Source: Streptomyces sp. A1136
GTDB lineage: Bacteria > Actinomycetota > Actinomycetes > Streptomycetales > Streptomycetaceae
DNA length: 64,000 nt
Assembly (NCBI RefSeq): GCF_004795055.1
Contig: NZ_SSBJ01000032.1
Span: forward strand, 22,334 to 86,333
Reading direction: 5' to 3'
Each line of letters opens with the position of its first letter. Positions within the stretch are counted from its first letter, which is position 1. Shown one piece after another: positions 23,091 to 34,400 of this stretch. A program made the translations under genes and the position numbers. The notes beneath the pieces were generated by a model. The model worked only from the letters and a program-made list of their open reading frames with translations. It did no database searches and had not been told where the DNA came from.

Positions 23091-23617
23091 CCCTGGACCG
23101 GACCTTCCCCACCGCCGTGACCATAGGCGTCAGCCTCGACGGGTTCATCGCCCGCCCCGACGGCGACATCGAGTGGCTGACCAGCCGCGGCGAGGCCGCC
23201 GGGGACACGGGCTACGAGGAGTTCATGGCCGGGATCGACACCCTCGCCATGGGCCGCGGCACCTACGAGAAGGTGCTTTCCTTCGGGTTCTGGCCCTACG
23301 AGGGCAAGCGTGTGGCGGTCCTCAGCACCACCTTGACCACGGACGACCCGCGCGTGACGGTGTACCGCTCGCTGGAGGAGCTGCTGACGGCCCTGACGGA
23401 GCAGGGGGCGAAGAGCGTCTACGTGGACGGCGGCCGGATGGTCACGACGTTCCTGCGCGAGGGCCTCCTGGACGAACTCACCCTCACCACCGCTCCGGTA
23501 CTCCTCGGCTCGGGCCTGCCGCTCTTCGGCGCGCTCGACCAGGACGTGGAACTCACCCTGCGGGAGGTGAAGGCCCTGGGCGGCGGGTTCACGCAGGCCC
23601 GGTACGACGTGGGGTGA
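23087..23617 (+). CDS. dihydrofolate reductase / RibD-C family protein
   Basis: A 176-residue protein of the DHFR-like RibD C-terminal family. The N-terminal strand VTIGVSLDGFIARPDGDIEWL, TLAMGRGTYEKVLSFGFWPYEGKRVAVLST and SVYVDGGRMVTTFLREGLLDELTLTTAPVLLGSGLPLFG are characteristic. It binds NADPH by homology; these stand-alone members are not the essential folate enzyme, and their substrate is mostly unknown. Coupled by ATGA to the preceding TetR gene, it is probably what that regulator controls. No signal peptide. Confidence 0.9.
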   Translation: MTLDRTFPTAVTIGVSLDGFIARPDGDIEWLTSRGEAAGDTGYEEFMAGIDTLAMGRGTYEKVLSFGFWPYEGKRVAVLSTTLTTDDPRVTVYRSLEELLTALTEQGAKSVYVDGGRMVTTFLREGLLDELTLTTAPVLLGSGLPLFGALDQDVELTLREVKALGGGFTQARYDVG

Positions 23618-23807
23618 CGAGCGCAACATCGCAACGGCCGTCGCGGCGGCAAGACGGCCGTTCCGCAGGGGGGAACGCGGGATGGCCACGGTTTCCAAGG
23701 AGGGTGCGGTTCGTGGCCTCCACATCTCCCGAACCGGGACATATCAACCCGGTGGAAGGTGGCGGAATAAAGCGGCGCGGTCGCCGCCGGGACCGTAAGC
23801 TCCCGTC

Positions 23808-25019
23808 ATGCAGGTGATCCAGTCAACGAAACTCGCCAATGTCTGCTACGAGATCCGCGGACCCGTCCTCGAAGAGGCGATGCGGCTCGAAGCGGCAGGT
23901 CATCGCATCCTCAAGTTGAACACCGGCAACCCCGCGGCCTTCGGCTTCGAGTGCCCGCCGGAGATCCTCGAGGACATGCTCCGCAACCTGGGCACCGCCC
24001 ACGGCTACGGGGACGCGAAGGGTCTGCTGTCCGCGCGGCGCGCGGTCATGCAGCACTACCAGACCAAGGGCATCGAGCTGGACGTCGAGGACGTCTACCT
24101 CGGCAACGGCGTCTCCGAGCTGATCCAGATGTCCATGCAGGCACTGCTGGACGACGGCGACGAGGTGCTGGTCCCGGCGCCGGACTACCCGCTGTGGACG
24201 GCCTCGGTCAGCCTCGCCGGCGGCACCGCCGTGCACTACCGCTGCGACGAACAGTCCGACTGGATGCCGGACCTCGCGGACATCGAGCGCAAGATCACCG
24301 ACCGCACCCGCGCCATCGTGATCATCAACCCGAACAACCCGACCGGCGCCGTCTACGACGACGAGATGCTGCGCGGCCTGACGGACATCGCGCGCCGCAA
24401 CAACCTGATCGTCTGCTCGGACGAGATCTACGACCGCATCCTGTACGACGGGACCACCCACACCAACACGGCCGCCATCGCCCCGGACGTGTTGACCCTG
24501 ACCTTCAACGGGCTCTCCAAGAACTACCGCGTCGCCGGGTACCGGGCCGGCTGGATGGCGGTCTGCGGCCCCAAGAAGCACGCCTCCTCCTACATCGAGG
24601 GCCTGACGATCCTGGCGAACATGCGGCTGTGCGCCAACATGCCGTCGCAGCACGCCGTCGCCACCGCGCTCGGGGGCCGACAGTCGATCAACGACCTCGT
24701 CCTGCCCGGCGGACGACTGCGCGAACAGCGCGACACCGCGTACGACCTGCTGACGCGCATCCCCGGCATCAGCTGCGTGAAGCCCAAGGGCGCGCTGTAC
24801 CTGTTCCCCAAGCTGGACCCGGCGGTCTACAAGATCAAGGACGACCGGCAGATGGTCCTCGACCTGCTGCGGGCCGAGAAGATCATGGTCGTGCACGGTA
24901 CGGGCTTCAACTGGCCCGAGCCCGACCATTTCCGGATCGTCACCCTGCCGAACACCAAGGACCTGGCGGACGCGGTCACCCGGATCGGCAACTTCCTGGA
25001 CGGCTACGGCCAGTTCTGA
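23808..25019 (+). CDS. alaA: alanine-type aminotransferase (AlaA-like)
   Basis: A 403-residue class I PLP aminotransferase strikingly close to E. coli AlaA throughout (STKLANVCYEIRGPVLEEAMRLE, NGVSELIQMSMQALLDDGDE, PAPDYPLWTASVSLAGG, INPNNPTGAVYDDE). The PLP lysine is in NGLSKNYRVAGYRAGWM. The substrate-carboxylate arginine is in DHFRIVTLP. It converts pyruvate and glutamate to alanine and 2-oxoglutarate and sits in the cytosol. TAAGCT lies 6 nt before the ATG and there is no ribosome-binding site, suggesting a leaderless mRNA. It stands alone with a spacer of 190 nt upstream. Confidence 0.93.
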   Translation: MQVIQSTKLANVCYEIRGPVLEEAMRLEAAGHRILKLNTGNPAAFGFECPPEILEDMLRNLGTAHGYGDAKGLLSARRAVMQHYQTKGIELDVEDVYLGNGVSELIQMSMQALLDDGDEVLVPAPDYPLWTASVSLAGGTAVHYRCDEQSDWMPDLADIERKITDRTRAIVIINPNNPTGAVYDDEMLRGLTDIARRNNLIVCSDEIYDRILYDGTTHTNTAAIAPDVLTLTFNGLSKNYRVAGYRAGWMAVCGPKKHASSYIEGLTILANMRLCANMPSQHAVATALGGRQSINDLVLPGGRLREQRDTAYDLLTRIPGISCVKPKGALYLFPKLDPAVYKIKDDRQMVLDLLRAEKIMVVHGTGFNWPEPDHFRIVTLPNTKDLADAVTRIGNFLDGYGQF

Positions 25020-25181
25020 AGCGGGGTGGCGGCGCCTCCCGCGACGCTCACGGGGCCGCCGCTTCGGGATCGCTCCGGGCTCGCTCCGGGATCGCCGGAG
25101 ACCGGAGTCTCGCCGGATCGAGCATAACTTTAGAACCGATCCAATGTAGGATGGTCTCCTGACCCCGCAGGAGGCCTCCTC

Positions 25182-25589
25182 ATGTACGAGCCGATCCGCA
25201 CCAAGTCGGTCGTCCACCGCATGCCCGGCGGCCGCACCGACTTCCCGCACCGCAGCCGCGGCGAAGCCCTGGACATCCAGCTCGCCGGGCACCTCGCGGC
25301 GCTCCTCGCCGTCACCGACGAGCTCGGGCTCGACGAGGCGGCCGCCCGTATCGCCGACCAGGTCGCGCGCCTGCGCGGGTCCCGTCCCGCCCGGGCGGCC
25401 CACGAACGACCGGCCCACGACCGGTCGACGGACCCGGCACCGCTGCACCGACGCGCGCACGACCTCGCGGGGCGGGCGCTGCTCGTCGCCGCGTCCCGGG
25501 CCGACACCACCGTCGCGATCCTCGCCGCCGAGCGCATGGACGCCCACGCCGCCGCCCTGGAGTCCCAGGACCGGGCCGGCGCCCTCTGA
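25182..25589 (+). CDS. SCO4983-like conserved protein
   Basis: A 135-residue soluble protein. The N-terminal 45 residues (MYEPIRTKSVVHRMPGGRT, FPHRSRGEALDIQLAGHLAALLAVTDELG) match, from memory, a small actinobacterial family known by the S. coelicolor locus SCO4983. The C-terminal half is helical and Ala/Arg-rich. Its function is unknown. The SD AGGAGG at 25169-25174 is the left half of a 12-bp palindrome AGGAGGCCTCCT, which could affect initiation. It sits directly after alaA, as in S. coelicolor. A weak convergent hairpin (25590-25608) follows. Confidence 0.82.
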   Translation: MYEPIRTKSVVHRMPGGRTDFPHRSRGEALDIQLAGHLAALLAVTDELGLDEAAARIADQVARLRGSRPARAAHERPAHDRSTDPAPLHRRAHDLAGRALLVAASRADTTVAILAAERMDAHAAALESQDRAGAL

Positions 25590-25608
25590 CGGCCCCGGTC
25601 CGGGGCCG
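25590..25608. terminator. short bidirectional hairpin
   Basis: CGGCCCCG and CGGGGCCG form a perfect 8-bp stem with loop GTC, starting directly at the end of the SCO4983-like gene and facing the convergent DUF gene. Confidence 0.5.
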
Positions 25609-25638
25609 CGGAGGCTCCGGACCGGGCGCCACACACCC

Positions 25639-26085
25639 TCAGGGTGACGGGGTGAACTGCGCCGCCGCCACCCCGCACCACGGGACCTTGGCGGCAGGCC
25701 ACACCGGGCCGACCGCCTCGCCGCGTTCCGTCGCCCCCGGGGCCACTCCCGGAACCCGCACCAGTGCCTGGGCCGCCCGGGCCCCCGGCGCCGGGTCCGC
25801 GCTCTCGCGGAACTCGACCGTGACGACGTAGGCCCCACCGCCCCCGGTACCACCGGCCGCGGCGCCGCCCGTCACCTCGACCGACGCCACCACCCGCCGG
25901 CTCGCCGGCTCGACCCGGCACGAGGCGACCCGTACGTCCTGCGCCGCCGGCCGCTGCGGCGACGCCGCGCCGGACCCGCCGCCGCTCGCCCACACGTACA
26001 GCCCCAGCGGGGCGAACACCAGGAGCCCGGCCACCACCACCAGGCCGACCAGCCAGCCCTGCCACTTCAACGCGCTCACGCCCAT
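25639..26085 (-). CDS. membrane-anchored protein of unknown function
   Basis: A 148-residue protein with one N-terminal membrane helix (WLVGLVVVAGLLVFAPLGLYVWA) and an outer domain of about 115 residues with two cysteines (VASCRVEP, VPWCGVAA) and strands such as RRVVASVEVTGG and AYVVTVEFRES. It resembles no named family that I can recall. The ATG at 26085 has GGAGG 8 nt upstream; the frame extending to 26178 lacks support. It is probably an envelope protein. It lies alone between the convergent SCO4983-like gene and the pckG terminator. Confidence 0.75.
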   Translation of the reverse strand: MGVSALKWQGWLVGLVVVAGLLVFAPLGLYVWASGGGSGAASPQRPAAQDVRVASCRVEPASRRVVASVEVTGGAAAGGTGGGGAYVVTVEFRESADPAPGARAAQALVRVPGVAPGATERGEAVGPVWPAAKVPWCGVAAAQFTPSP

Positions 26086-26221
26086 GGCCCGATCCTCCCC
26101 GCCGCCCGCGCGGCCCACCAGCACCCGCAGGTTCACACAGCATTTCGAGGCGGGACCGCCCGGACGGCCGGCGTTCACCCGAACCGGCGCGGAAACCCGG
26201 ACACTTCCCTCCGCAAACGTG

Positions 26222-26257
26222 CGACGGCGGGCCTCCGGAAACGGAGGCCCGCCGTCG
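26222..26257 (-). terminator. strong terminator after pckG
   Basis: CGACGGCGGGCCTCCG and its exact complement form a 16-bp perfect stem closed by a GAAA tetraloop, about 65 nt after the pckG stop. A very stable intrinsic hairpin without a U-tract. Confidence 0.85.
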
Positions 26258-26321
26258 GCGGACGTTCACGACCTGCCCGCGGGACCGGGGTCCGGTCCTG
26301 GTCGGGCGGGAAGGGGTGGGA

Positions 26322-28151
26322 TCAGCCCAGGCGCTCGACGAGCGCGTGGTACTGGTCCCACAGTTCCTTCGGCGTGTGGTCGCCGTAGGTGTTCAGGTGC
26401 TCGGGGACCAGGGCGGCCTCGTCGCGCCAGACCTCCTTGTCGACCGTCAGCAGGAACTCCAGGTCCTCGGCCGGGAGGTCGAGGCCCTCGGTGTCGAGGG
26501 AGTCCACGGTCGGCAGGATGCCGATGGGGGTCTCGACGCCCTCGGCCTTGCCGTCGAGGCGCTCCACGACCCACTTGAGGACGCGGCTGTTCTCGCCGAA
26601 GCCGGGCCACACGAACTTGCCCGCGTCGTTCTTGCGGAACCAGTTCACGTAGTAGATCTTGGGGAGCTTCGCCTGGTCCGCGGAGGCGCCGACCTTGATC
26701 CAATGCCCCATGTAGTCGCCCATGTTGTAACCGCAGAACGGCAGCATGGCGAAGGGGTCGCGGCGCAGTTCGCCCACCTTGCCCTCGGCGGCGGCGGTCT
26801 TCTCGGAGGCGATGTTCGAGCCGATGAAGACGCCGTGGTTCCAGTCGAAGGACTCCGTCACCAGCGGCACGGCGGAGGCGCGGCGACCGCCGAAGAGGAT
26901 CGCGGAGATCGGGACGCCCTTGGGGTCCTCCCACTCGGGGGCGATCGTCGGGCACTGCGAGGCCGGGACGGCGAAGCGGGCGTTGGGGTGGGCCGCCGGG
27001 GTGTCGCTCTCCGGGGTCCAGGCGTTGCCCTTCCAGTCGACGAGGTGCGCGGGCGCCTCTTCGGTCATGCCCTCCCACCACACGTCGGAGCCGTCCGGGG
27101 TGAGCGCGACGTTGGTGAAGACGGTGTTCGCGTACATCGTCTTCATGGCGTTGGCGTTGGTGTGCTCGCCGGTGCCGGGCGCGACACCGAAGAAACCGGC
27201 CTCGGGGTTGATCGCGTAGAGGCGGCCGTCCTCGCCGAACCGCATCCAGGCGATGTCGTCGCCGATGGTCTCGACCGTCCAGCCGGGGATCGTGGGCTCC
27301 AGCATGGCGAGGTTGGTCTTGCCACAGGCGGACGGGAACGCGGCCGCGACGTACTTGGCCTCACCCTGCGGCGGAGTGAGCTTGAGGATCAGCATGTGCT
27401 CGGCGAGCCAGCCCTCGTCGCGGGCCATGACGGAGGCGATGCGCAGCGCGTAGCACTTCTTGCCGAGCAGGGCGTTGCCGCCGTAGCCGGAGCCGTAGGA
27501 CCAGATCTCGCGGGTCTCCGGGAAGTGCGAGATGTACTTGGTGGTGTTGCACGGCCACGGGACGTCGGCCTCGCCCTCGGCGAGCGGGGCGCCGAGGGTG
27601 TGGACGGCCTTGACGAAGAAGCCGTCGGTGCCGAGTTCGTCGAGGACGGCCTTGCCCATGCGGGTCATGGTGCGCATGGCGACCGCGACGTAGGCGGAGT
27701 CGGTGATCTCGACGCCGATCGCGGAGAGCTCGGAGCCGAGGGGACCCATGCAGAAGGGCACGACGTACATCGTGCGGCCCTTCATGGAGCCGCGGAAGAT
27801 GCCCTTCTCCCCCGCGAACAGCTCCTTCATCTCGGAAGGGGCCTTCCAGTGGTTGGTCGGGCCCGCGTCCTCCTCCTTCTCGGAGCAGATGAAGGTACGG
27901 TCCTCGACGCGCGCGACGTCGGAGGGGTCGGAGGCGGCGTAGTACGAGTTCGGGCGCTTGGCCGGGTCGAGCTTCCTGAACGTGCCCTTGGAGACGAGCT
28001 CCTCGCACAGGCGCTCGTACTCGGCCTCGGAGCCGTCACACCAGACGACCTGGTCCGGCTCGGTGAGGGCCGCGATCTCGTCGACCCAGGAAATGAGCTC
28101 CGTGTGGTTCGTCGGGATGGAAGTGGTGGGAGCCGCGTTGTCGCGCGCCAC
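26322..28151 (-). CDS. pckG: phosphoenolpyruvate carboxykinase (GTP)
   Basis: A 609-residue GTP-dependent PEP carboxykinase, the length expected for the family. It converts oxaloacetate and GTP to phosphoenolpyruvate, CO2 and GDP, the first step of gluconeogenesis. Visible motifs are the active-site cysteine/P-loop FPSACGKTNLAMLEP, the PEP/Mn region in GYGGNALLGKKCYALRI, the GTP-binding NTVFTNVALTPDGSDVWWEG and FGGRRASAVPLV. The GTG at 28151 is chosen because AAGGAG lies 5 nt upstream; the frame runs further to 28244 without support. It is monocistronic, divergent from the PAQR gene and closed by a strong hairpin. Confidence 0.97.
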   Translation of the reverse strand: MARDNAAPTTSIPTNHTELISWVDEIAALTEPDQVVWCDGSEAEYERLCEELVSKGTFRKLDPAKRPNSYYAASDPSDVARVEDRTFICSEKEEDAGPTNHWKAPSEMKELFAGEKGIFRGSMKGRTMYVVPFCMGPLGSELSAIGVEITDSAYVAVAMRTMTRMGKAVLDELGTDGFFVKAVHTLGAPLAEGEADVPWPCNTTKYISHFPETREIWSYGSGYGGNALLGKKCYALRIASVMARDEGWLAEHMLILKLTPPQGEAKYVAAAFPSACGKTNLAMLEPTIPGWTVETIGDDIAWMRFGEDGRLYAINPEAGFFGVAPGTGEHTNANAMKTMYANTVFTNVALTPDGSDVWWEGMTEEAPAHLVDWKGNAWTPESDTPAAHPNARFAVPASQCPTIAPEWEDPKGVPISAILFGGRRASAVPLVTESFDWNHGVFIGSNIASEKTAAAEGKVGELRRDPFAMLPFCGYNMGDYMGHWIKVGASADQAKLPKIYYVNWFRKNDAGKFVWPGFGENSRVLKWVVERLDGKAEGVETPIGILPTVDSLDTEGLDLPAEDLEFLLTVDKEVWRDEAALVPEHLNTYGDHTPKELWDQYHALVERLG

Positions 28152-28342
28152 GATTGCTCCTTGTTGAGGGGTTTGTTTGGTGTATGCCCCGTGGGGGCTG
28201 CGACCCGGACGCTTCGCGCTCCGCTCATCCGGTGCCGACCGCACTCATCTGATCATCCGGTGCGTATGCGCATATGTCCAGAGGGCTTCTCACGTGAGCA
28301 TCGCCACTCGCGTCAATCTTCCGTAAAGCGCACTAACGGAAA

Positions 28343-28358
28343 CCTACGGACGCGTAGG
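28343..28358. promoter_or_regulatory. palindrome over the PAQR-gene promoter
   Basis: CCTACG-GACG-CGTAGG is a perfect 6-bp inverted repeat ending directly at the TAGCAT hexamer (28359-28364), which lies 7 nt before the ATG at 28372. If that hexamer is the -10 box, the palindrome occupies the spacer, an ideal operator place. Confidence 0.5.
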
Positions 28359-28371
28359 TAGCATGTGCGGT

Positions 28372-29055
28372 ATGACTTCTGACGCTGCCGTCGTGGCCGA
28401 AACGGCCCCCGAGGGCCCCGCGGAGCTCAAGCCGCTCATGCGCGGTTGGCTGCACACCGGAATGTTCCCCGCCGTGGTGGTCGCCGGCCTCGTCCTGATG
28501 GCTTTCACCGACACGACCAAGGCCCGAGTGGCCTGTGGGGTCTATGTGCTGACGGCCTGCCTGCTCTTCGGAGTGAGCGCCGTCTACCACCGCGGCACCT
28601 GGGGGCCGCGGGGCGAGGCCGTGCTGAGGCGGCTCGATCACGCCAACATTTTCCTGATCATCGCGGGGACGTATACCCCGCTGACGGTGCTCCTCCTCCC
28701 GGACTCCTCCGGACGGACGCTCCTGTGGGCGGTGTGGATCGCCGCGGCGGCCGGGATCGCCTTCCGCGTCTTCTGGGTCGGCGCACCGCGCTGGCTGTAC
28801 ACGCCCTGCTATATAGCGATGGGTTGGGCGGCCGTCTTCTTCCTGCCCGACTTCCTGCGGACCGGCGGCATCGTCGTCCTGGTCCTCGTGATCGCCGGCG
28901 GCCTGCTCTACAGCGCGGGGGGTGTCATCTACGGGATGAAGCGCCCCAACCCCTCCCCCCGCTTCTTCGGGTTCCACGAGGTCTTCCACTCGCTGACCCT
29001 CGCGGCGTTCGTCGCCCACTACATCGGCATCTCGATCGCCGCGTACCAGCACTAG
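28372..29055 (+). CDS. hemolysin III / PAQR family membrane protein
   Basis: A 227-residue integral membrane protein with seven predicted helices. PAQR signatures are SAVYHRGTWGPRGEAVLRRLDHANIFLIIAGTYTPL (the conserved His and Asp) and the C-terminal HEVFHSLTLAAFVAHYIGI with its two His, which together form the presumed zinc/hydrolase site. The bacterial function is unclear: hemolysin III by name, possibly a lipid hydrolase or membrane-fluidity sensor as for PAQR/AdipoR. The ATG at 28372 is preferred over 28363, because TAGCAT lies 7 nt upstream and suggests a leaderless transcript. Confidence 0.94.
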   Translation: MTSDAAVVAETAPEGPAELKPLMRGWLHTGMFPAVVVAGLVLMAFTDTTKARVACGVYVLTACLLFGVSAVYHRGTWGPRGEAVLRRLDHANIFLIIAGTYTPLTVLLLPDSSGRTLLWAVWIAAAAGIAFRVFWVGAPRWLYTPCYIAMGWAAVFFLPDFLRTGGIVVLVLVIAGGLLYSAGGVIYGMKRPNPSPRFFGFHEVFHSLTLAAFVAHYIGISIAAYQH

Positions 29056-29072
29056 CGACCCGGACCCGCCCG

Positions 29073-29099
29073 GCCGGTCCGCCGACTCGGCGGACCGGC
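29073..29099. terminator. bidirectional terminator
   Basis: GCCGGTCCGCCGA and TCGGCGGACCGGC form a perfect 13-bp inverted repeat with one central base, between the convergent PAQR and DUF255 genes. Two further copies of GGACCGGC follow on the right. Confidence 0.8.
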
Positions 29100-29122
29100 G
29101 GACCGGCGGACCGGCGCGGCGC

Positions 29123-31177
<2,055 letters not shown>

Positions 31178-31442
31178 GGGGCCCATCCTGCCGCAAGCGA
31201 CGCCGCCCGCCCGGTGACGGGGCCCCCGGGCCCGCCGTTTCGGGGACCCCGCGCCGTACCGGGGGGTGCGGTCGCCGCACCCGGAAGGGCTCGCCCGACC
31301 GGCGCGGGCCATCCCGCGGATATATGCGCGCGGCGGCGGTCGCGGACGCCAACTCCCTCTGAACTAGCTCAGATTGCTCGCCCTCGCGGATGTCGCGCAG
31401 GACACTTGGGGCTCGTTGCCGGAGCTCTCTGAGGGGACGCCG

Positions 31443-34400
31443 ATGCGGGACAGCCATCGCGGTGAGGCCGAGCGACTGTTGGAGCGGGCCGTGGAGGAGG
31501 AGGCGCGGCGGGCGACGGCGGGGGCGCCCGTCGACAAGGCGGCGCTGCTCGCGCGGGGCCGGGAGGCGCTGGACCGGATCGCCGAGGCCGCCGCCGAGGA
31601 GTACGAGGCGTACGTAAGGGCGCTGGACGAGGCGGCGGCCGGGGAGGAGTCCCTGGCCGAGGCCTTCCGCCGGGCGAACACCTCCACCGCCCTGCTGGTG
31701 ACCGGTGTCGCCGCGGCGGCCGCCGCCGGCGCCGACCTGGCCTTCGGCGTGACGGCGGGTACCGCCCTCAGCGCGGGCCTCGTCGCGGGCGTCGCGGGGG
31801 CCGCGGCGACGGTGGCCAAGGTGACGGCGCTGCACCTGCCGGCCGCGAACCGGCGGGCCGGCGTCTCGGGTCGGCCGGGCGGCGCCGAGCAGTTGCGGCT
31901 CCACTGGCTCTCGGTGCTGGAGGTACGCGGGATACGCCCCTTCCTGGAGCAGCAACGGCTGGTGGCGGCGGGCCGCACCGGCTCGCGCGGCCCGGTCGGG
32001 GCGGCCGGCGGTGTCGTCGGCCTCGCCAAGCAGCCCGCGGGCGGGAGCGGTCCCGCGCTGCGCGGCACGGACCGCAGCGCGCAGGCCCGTCGACGCGCCG
32101 CGCTGGAGCAGTCCTTCGGGCAGCTCCCCCAGGCGGAGCCGGTGTTCGCGGGGCGGCGGGAGGAGCTGGCCCGGATCGTACGGTGGGTCCAGGCGGCGCG
32201 GGCCGGTACCGAGACCCGGCCGGTGGTCGTGGTGCTGCACGGGGAGCCGGGTTCGGGCCGCACGGCCCTGGCGCTGCGCGCGGCGGCCGCGCTGCGGGAC
32301 CAGTTCCGGGGCGCGTGCGTGGTGGACCTGCGGGGTGGGGCGGCGGAGGCGGGCCAGGCCCCCCTGCCCACCCGTGAGGCACTGTTGCACCTGATGAACC
32401 GGCTCGGCGCCCCGCGCGAGCAGTTGCTGTTCCGTGAGGGCGCGTCGGCGGAGCAACAGGTGCGGCGGCTGGGCGAGCTGTACCACCAACACCTCCAGGG
32501 GCAGCCGGTGACGGTGGTCCTGGACGACGCGGTGGACCCGGCGCAGGTCCGCGCGCTGGTGCCGGAGCGTTCGGAGAGCCTGGTGTTGGTGACGGCGCCC
32601 GGCCCGCTGGAGCTGCCGCGGGACCTCGCGGCCTGGGTGCACCAATTGCCGGTCGCGCGCCTGGCCCGGCCGGAGGCCGCCGAACTGGTCCGGGCGTCGG
32701 TCGAGGCCGCGGGCGGCGCCCCGTACGACGAGGGAGCGGAGGCGGCCCTCCTGGAACTCGGAGCCGGGCTGCCGCTCGCGTTGCGGGTGCTGGCCCCGTT
32801 GGGCCCGGTGCCGGGGCCGGCCGGCGGCGGACTCGAAGCGGCGCTGGCCTTGGCCTACGTACGCCTGCCCGAGGAGCGGCGGCGGTTGCTGCGGCGGCTC
32901 ACCCTGGCCGGGCGCGCCTCGCTCGGCCCGTCGGCGGCGGCCGCGCTGATCGACGCCGACCCGGTGGAGGCCGGGCGGATGCTGCGCGAACTGGCGGACG
33001 CGGGGCTGCTGGACCACGTGCGCGGCGAGCGGTACCGGATGCACGACGCGGTGCGCGCGTACGCGGCGGCGCGGCTCGCGGCCGACGAGGACCGGGCCCT
33101 GGCGGCGGCCGCGCACGAGCGGCTGATCCTGGGCTACGCGCAACTGGCCGACTCGGTGATCCGGATGGTCGACGGGAAGACGTCGACGCGCGCCCACCAC
33201 TTCGGCGGCCACGGCTTCGCCTCCCTCGACGCGGCGCTGCGCTGGTTGGACGACGAGTCGAGCTTCATCACGGCGGCGCTGCGGCACGCGCAGGACGTGG
33301 ACCAGCAGGCGGTCCTGGCCCTGCTGGGCGCGCTCTGCGACTTCTGCCTGCTGCGCGGGGACCTCTACCGGCTGGGGGAGATCAACGAGTTGGCGCGGGC
33401 CGTGGAGGGCGGCCGGGCCGGCCCGGGCGGCCGGCTGGCGCGCTCGGTGCAGTGGCGTACGGGCATCGCGGCGCGCCAGCTCGGTGACCTGGACAAGGCC
33501 CGCACCACCTTGACGTCGGTGGTCGACCAGTACATGGAGGCCGAGCAGGAGGCGGGCGCGGCCATGGCGCTGGTCTCCCTCGGCATCACGCTGCACCACC
33601 AGGGCAATCTCCCGGAGGCGGCGGCCCGGCTGCGCGAGGCGCTGACGCTACAGGAGGCGGACGACCTTGCGGGCGACCGCGCGTGGGGGCTGCACGCGCT
33701 CGCGGCGGTGGAGCGTGACCGGGGGCTCCTCGCGGAGGCGCTGTCCCTGCTGGAGCGCTCGCTCGCGCTGCACCGGGAGAGCGAGAGCGTGCACGGCGAG
33801 GCGTGGGCGCACCTCCAGCTGGGGCAGGTCCACCTGCGCCTGGACGCGGTGGAGCGGGCGGAGGCGGAGCTGCGCCTGGCCCTGGAGCTGTACGGGCGCA
33901 CCCGCGACGACCGCGGTGAGGCGTGGGCGCTGACCCAGCTGGGCCGGGCCCGGGTCGTCGCCGGGGACGCGCAGCCGGCGCTGGAGCGGCTGCGGGACGC
34001 GCTGGCCCGCCATCGGCTCGCGGAGGACGCGCGGGGCGAGGCGTGGACGCTGTACTACCTCGGTCAGGCGCTGGAGGAGGGCGGGGAGCGGGACGCGGCG
34101 GTGCGGGAGCTGGAGCGGTCCCGGGCGATGTTCTCGCGGATGCGGGACGTGTACGGGCTGGCGCACGCCCGTCACCACTCGGGCCGGGTGACCCGCGACC
34201 AGCGGGCGGCGCAGACGGGGAACCTGCGCAACTCCGGTTTCGCCCGACAGCTGCTGGTGGACGCGCGCGCCGACTTCCGGCGGATCGGGCTGGCGCACGG
34301 GGAGGGGTGGACCTGCCTGGAGCTGGCGGTGATCGACGCGGGCAACGGCCGGCTGTCGCAGGCACTGGTCCTGTGCGAGGAGGCGGCGCGGCTGTTCGTG

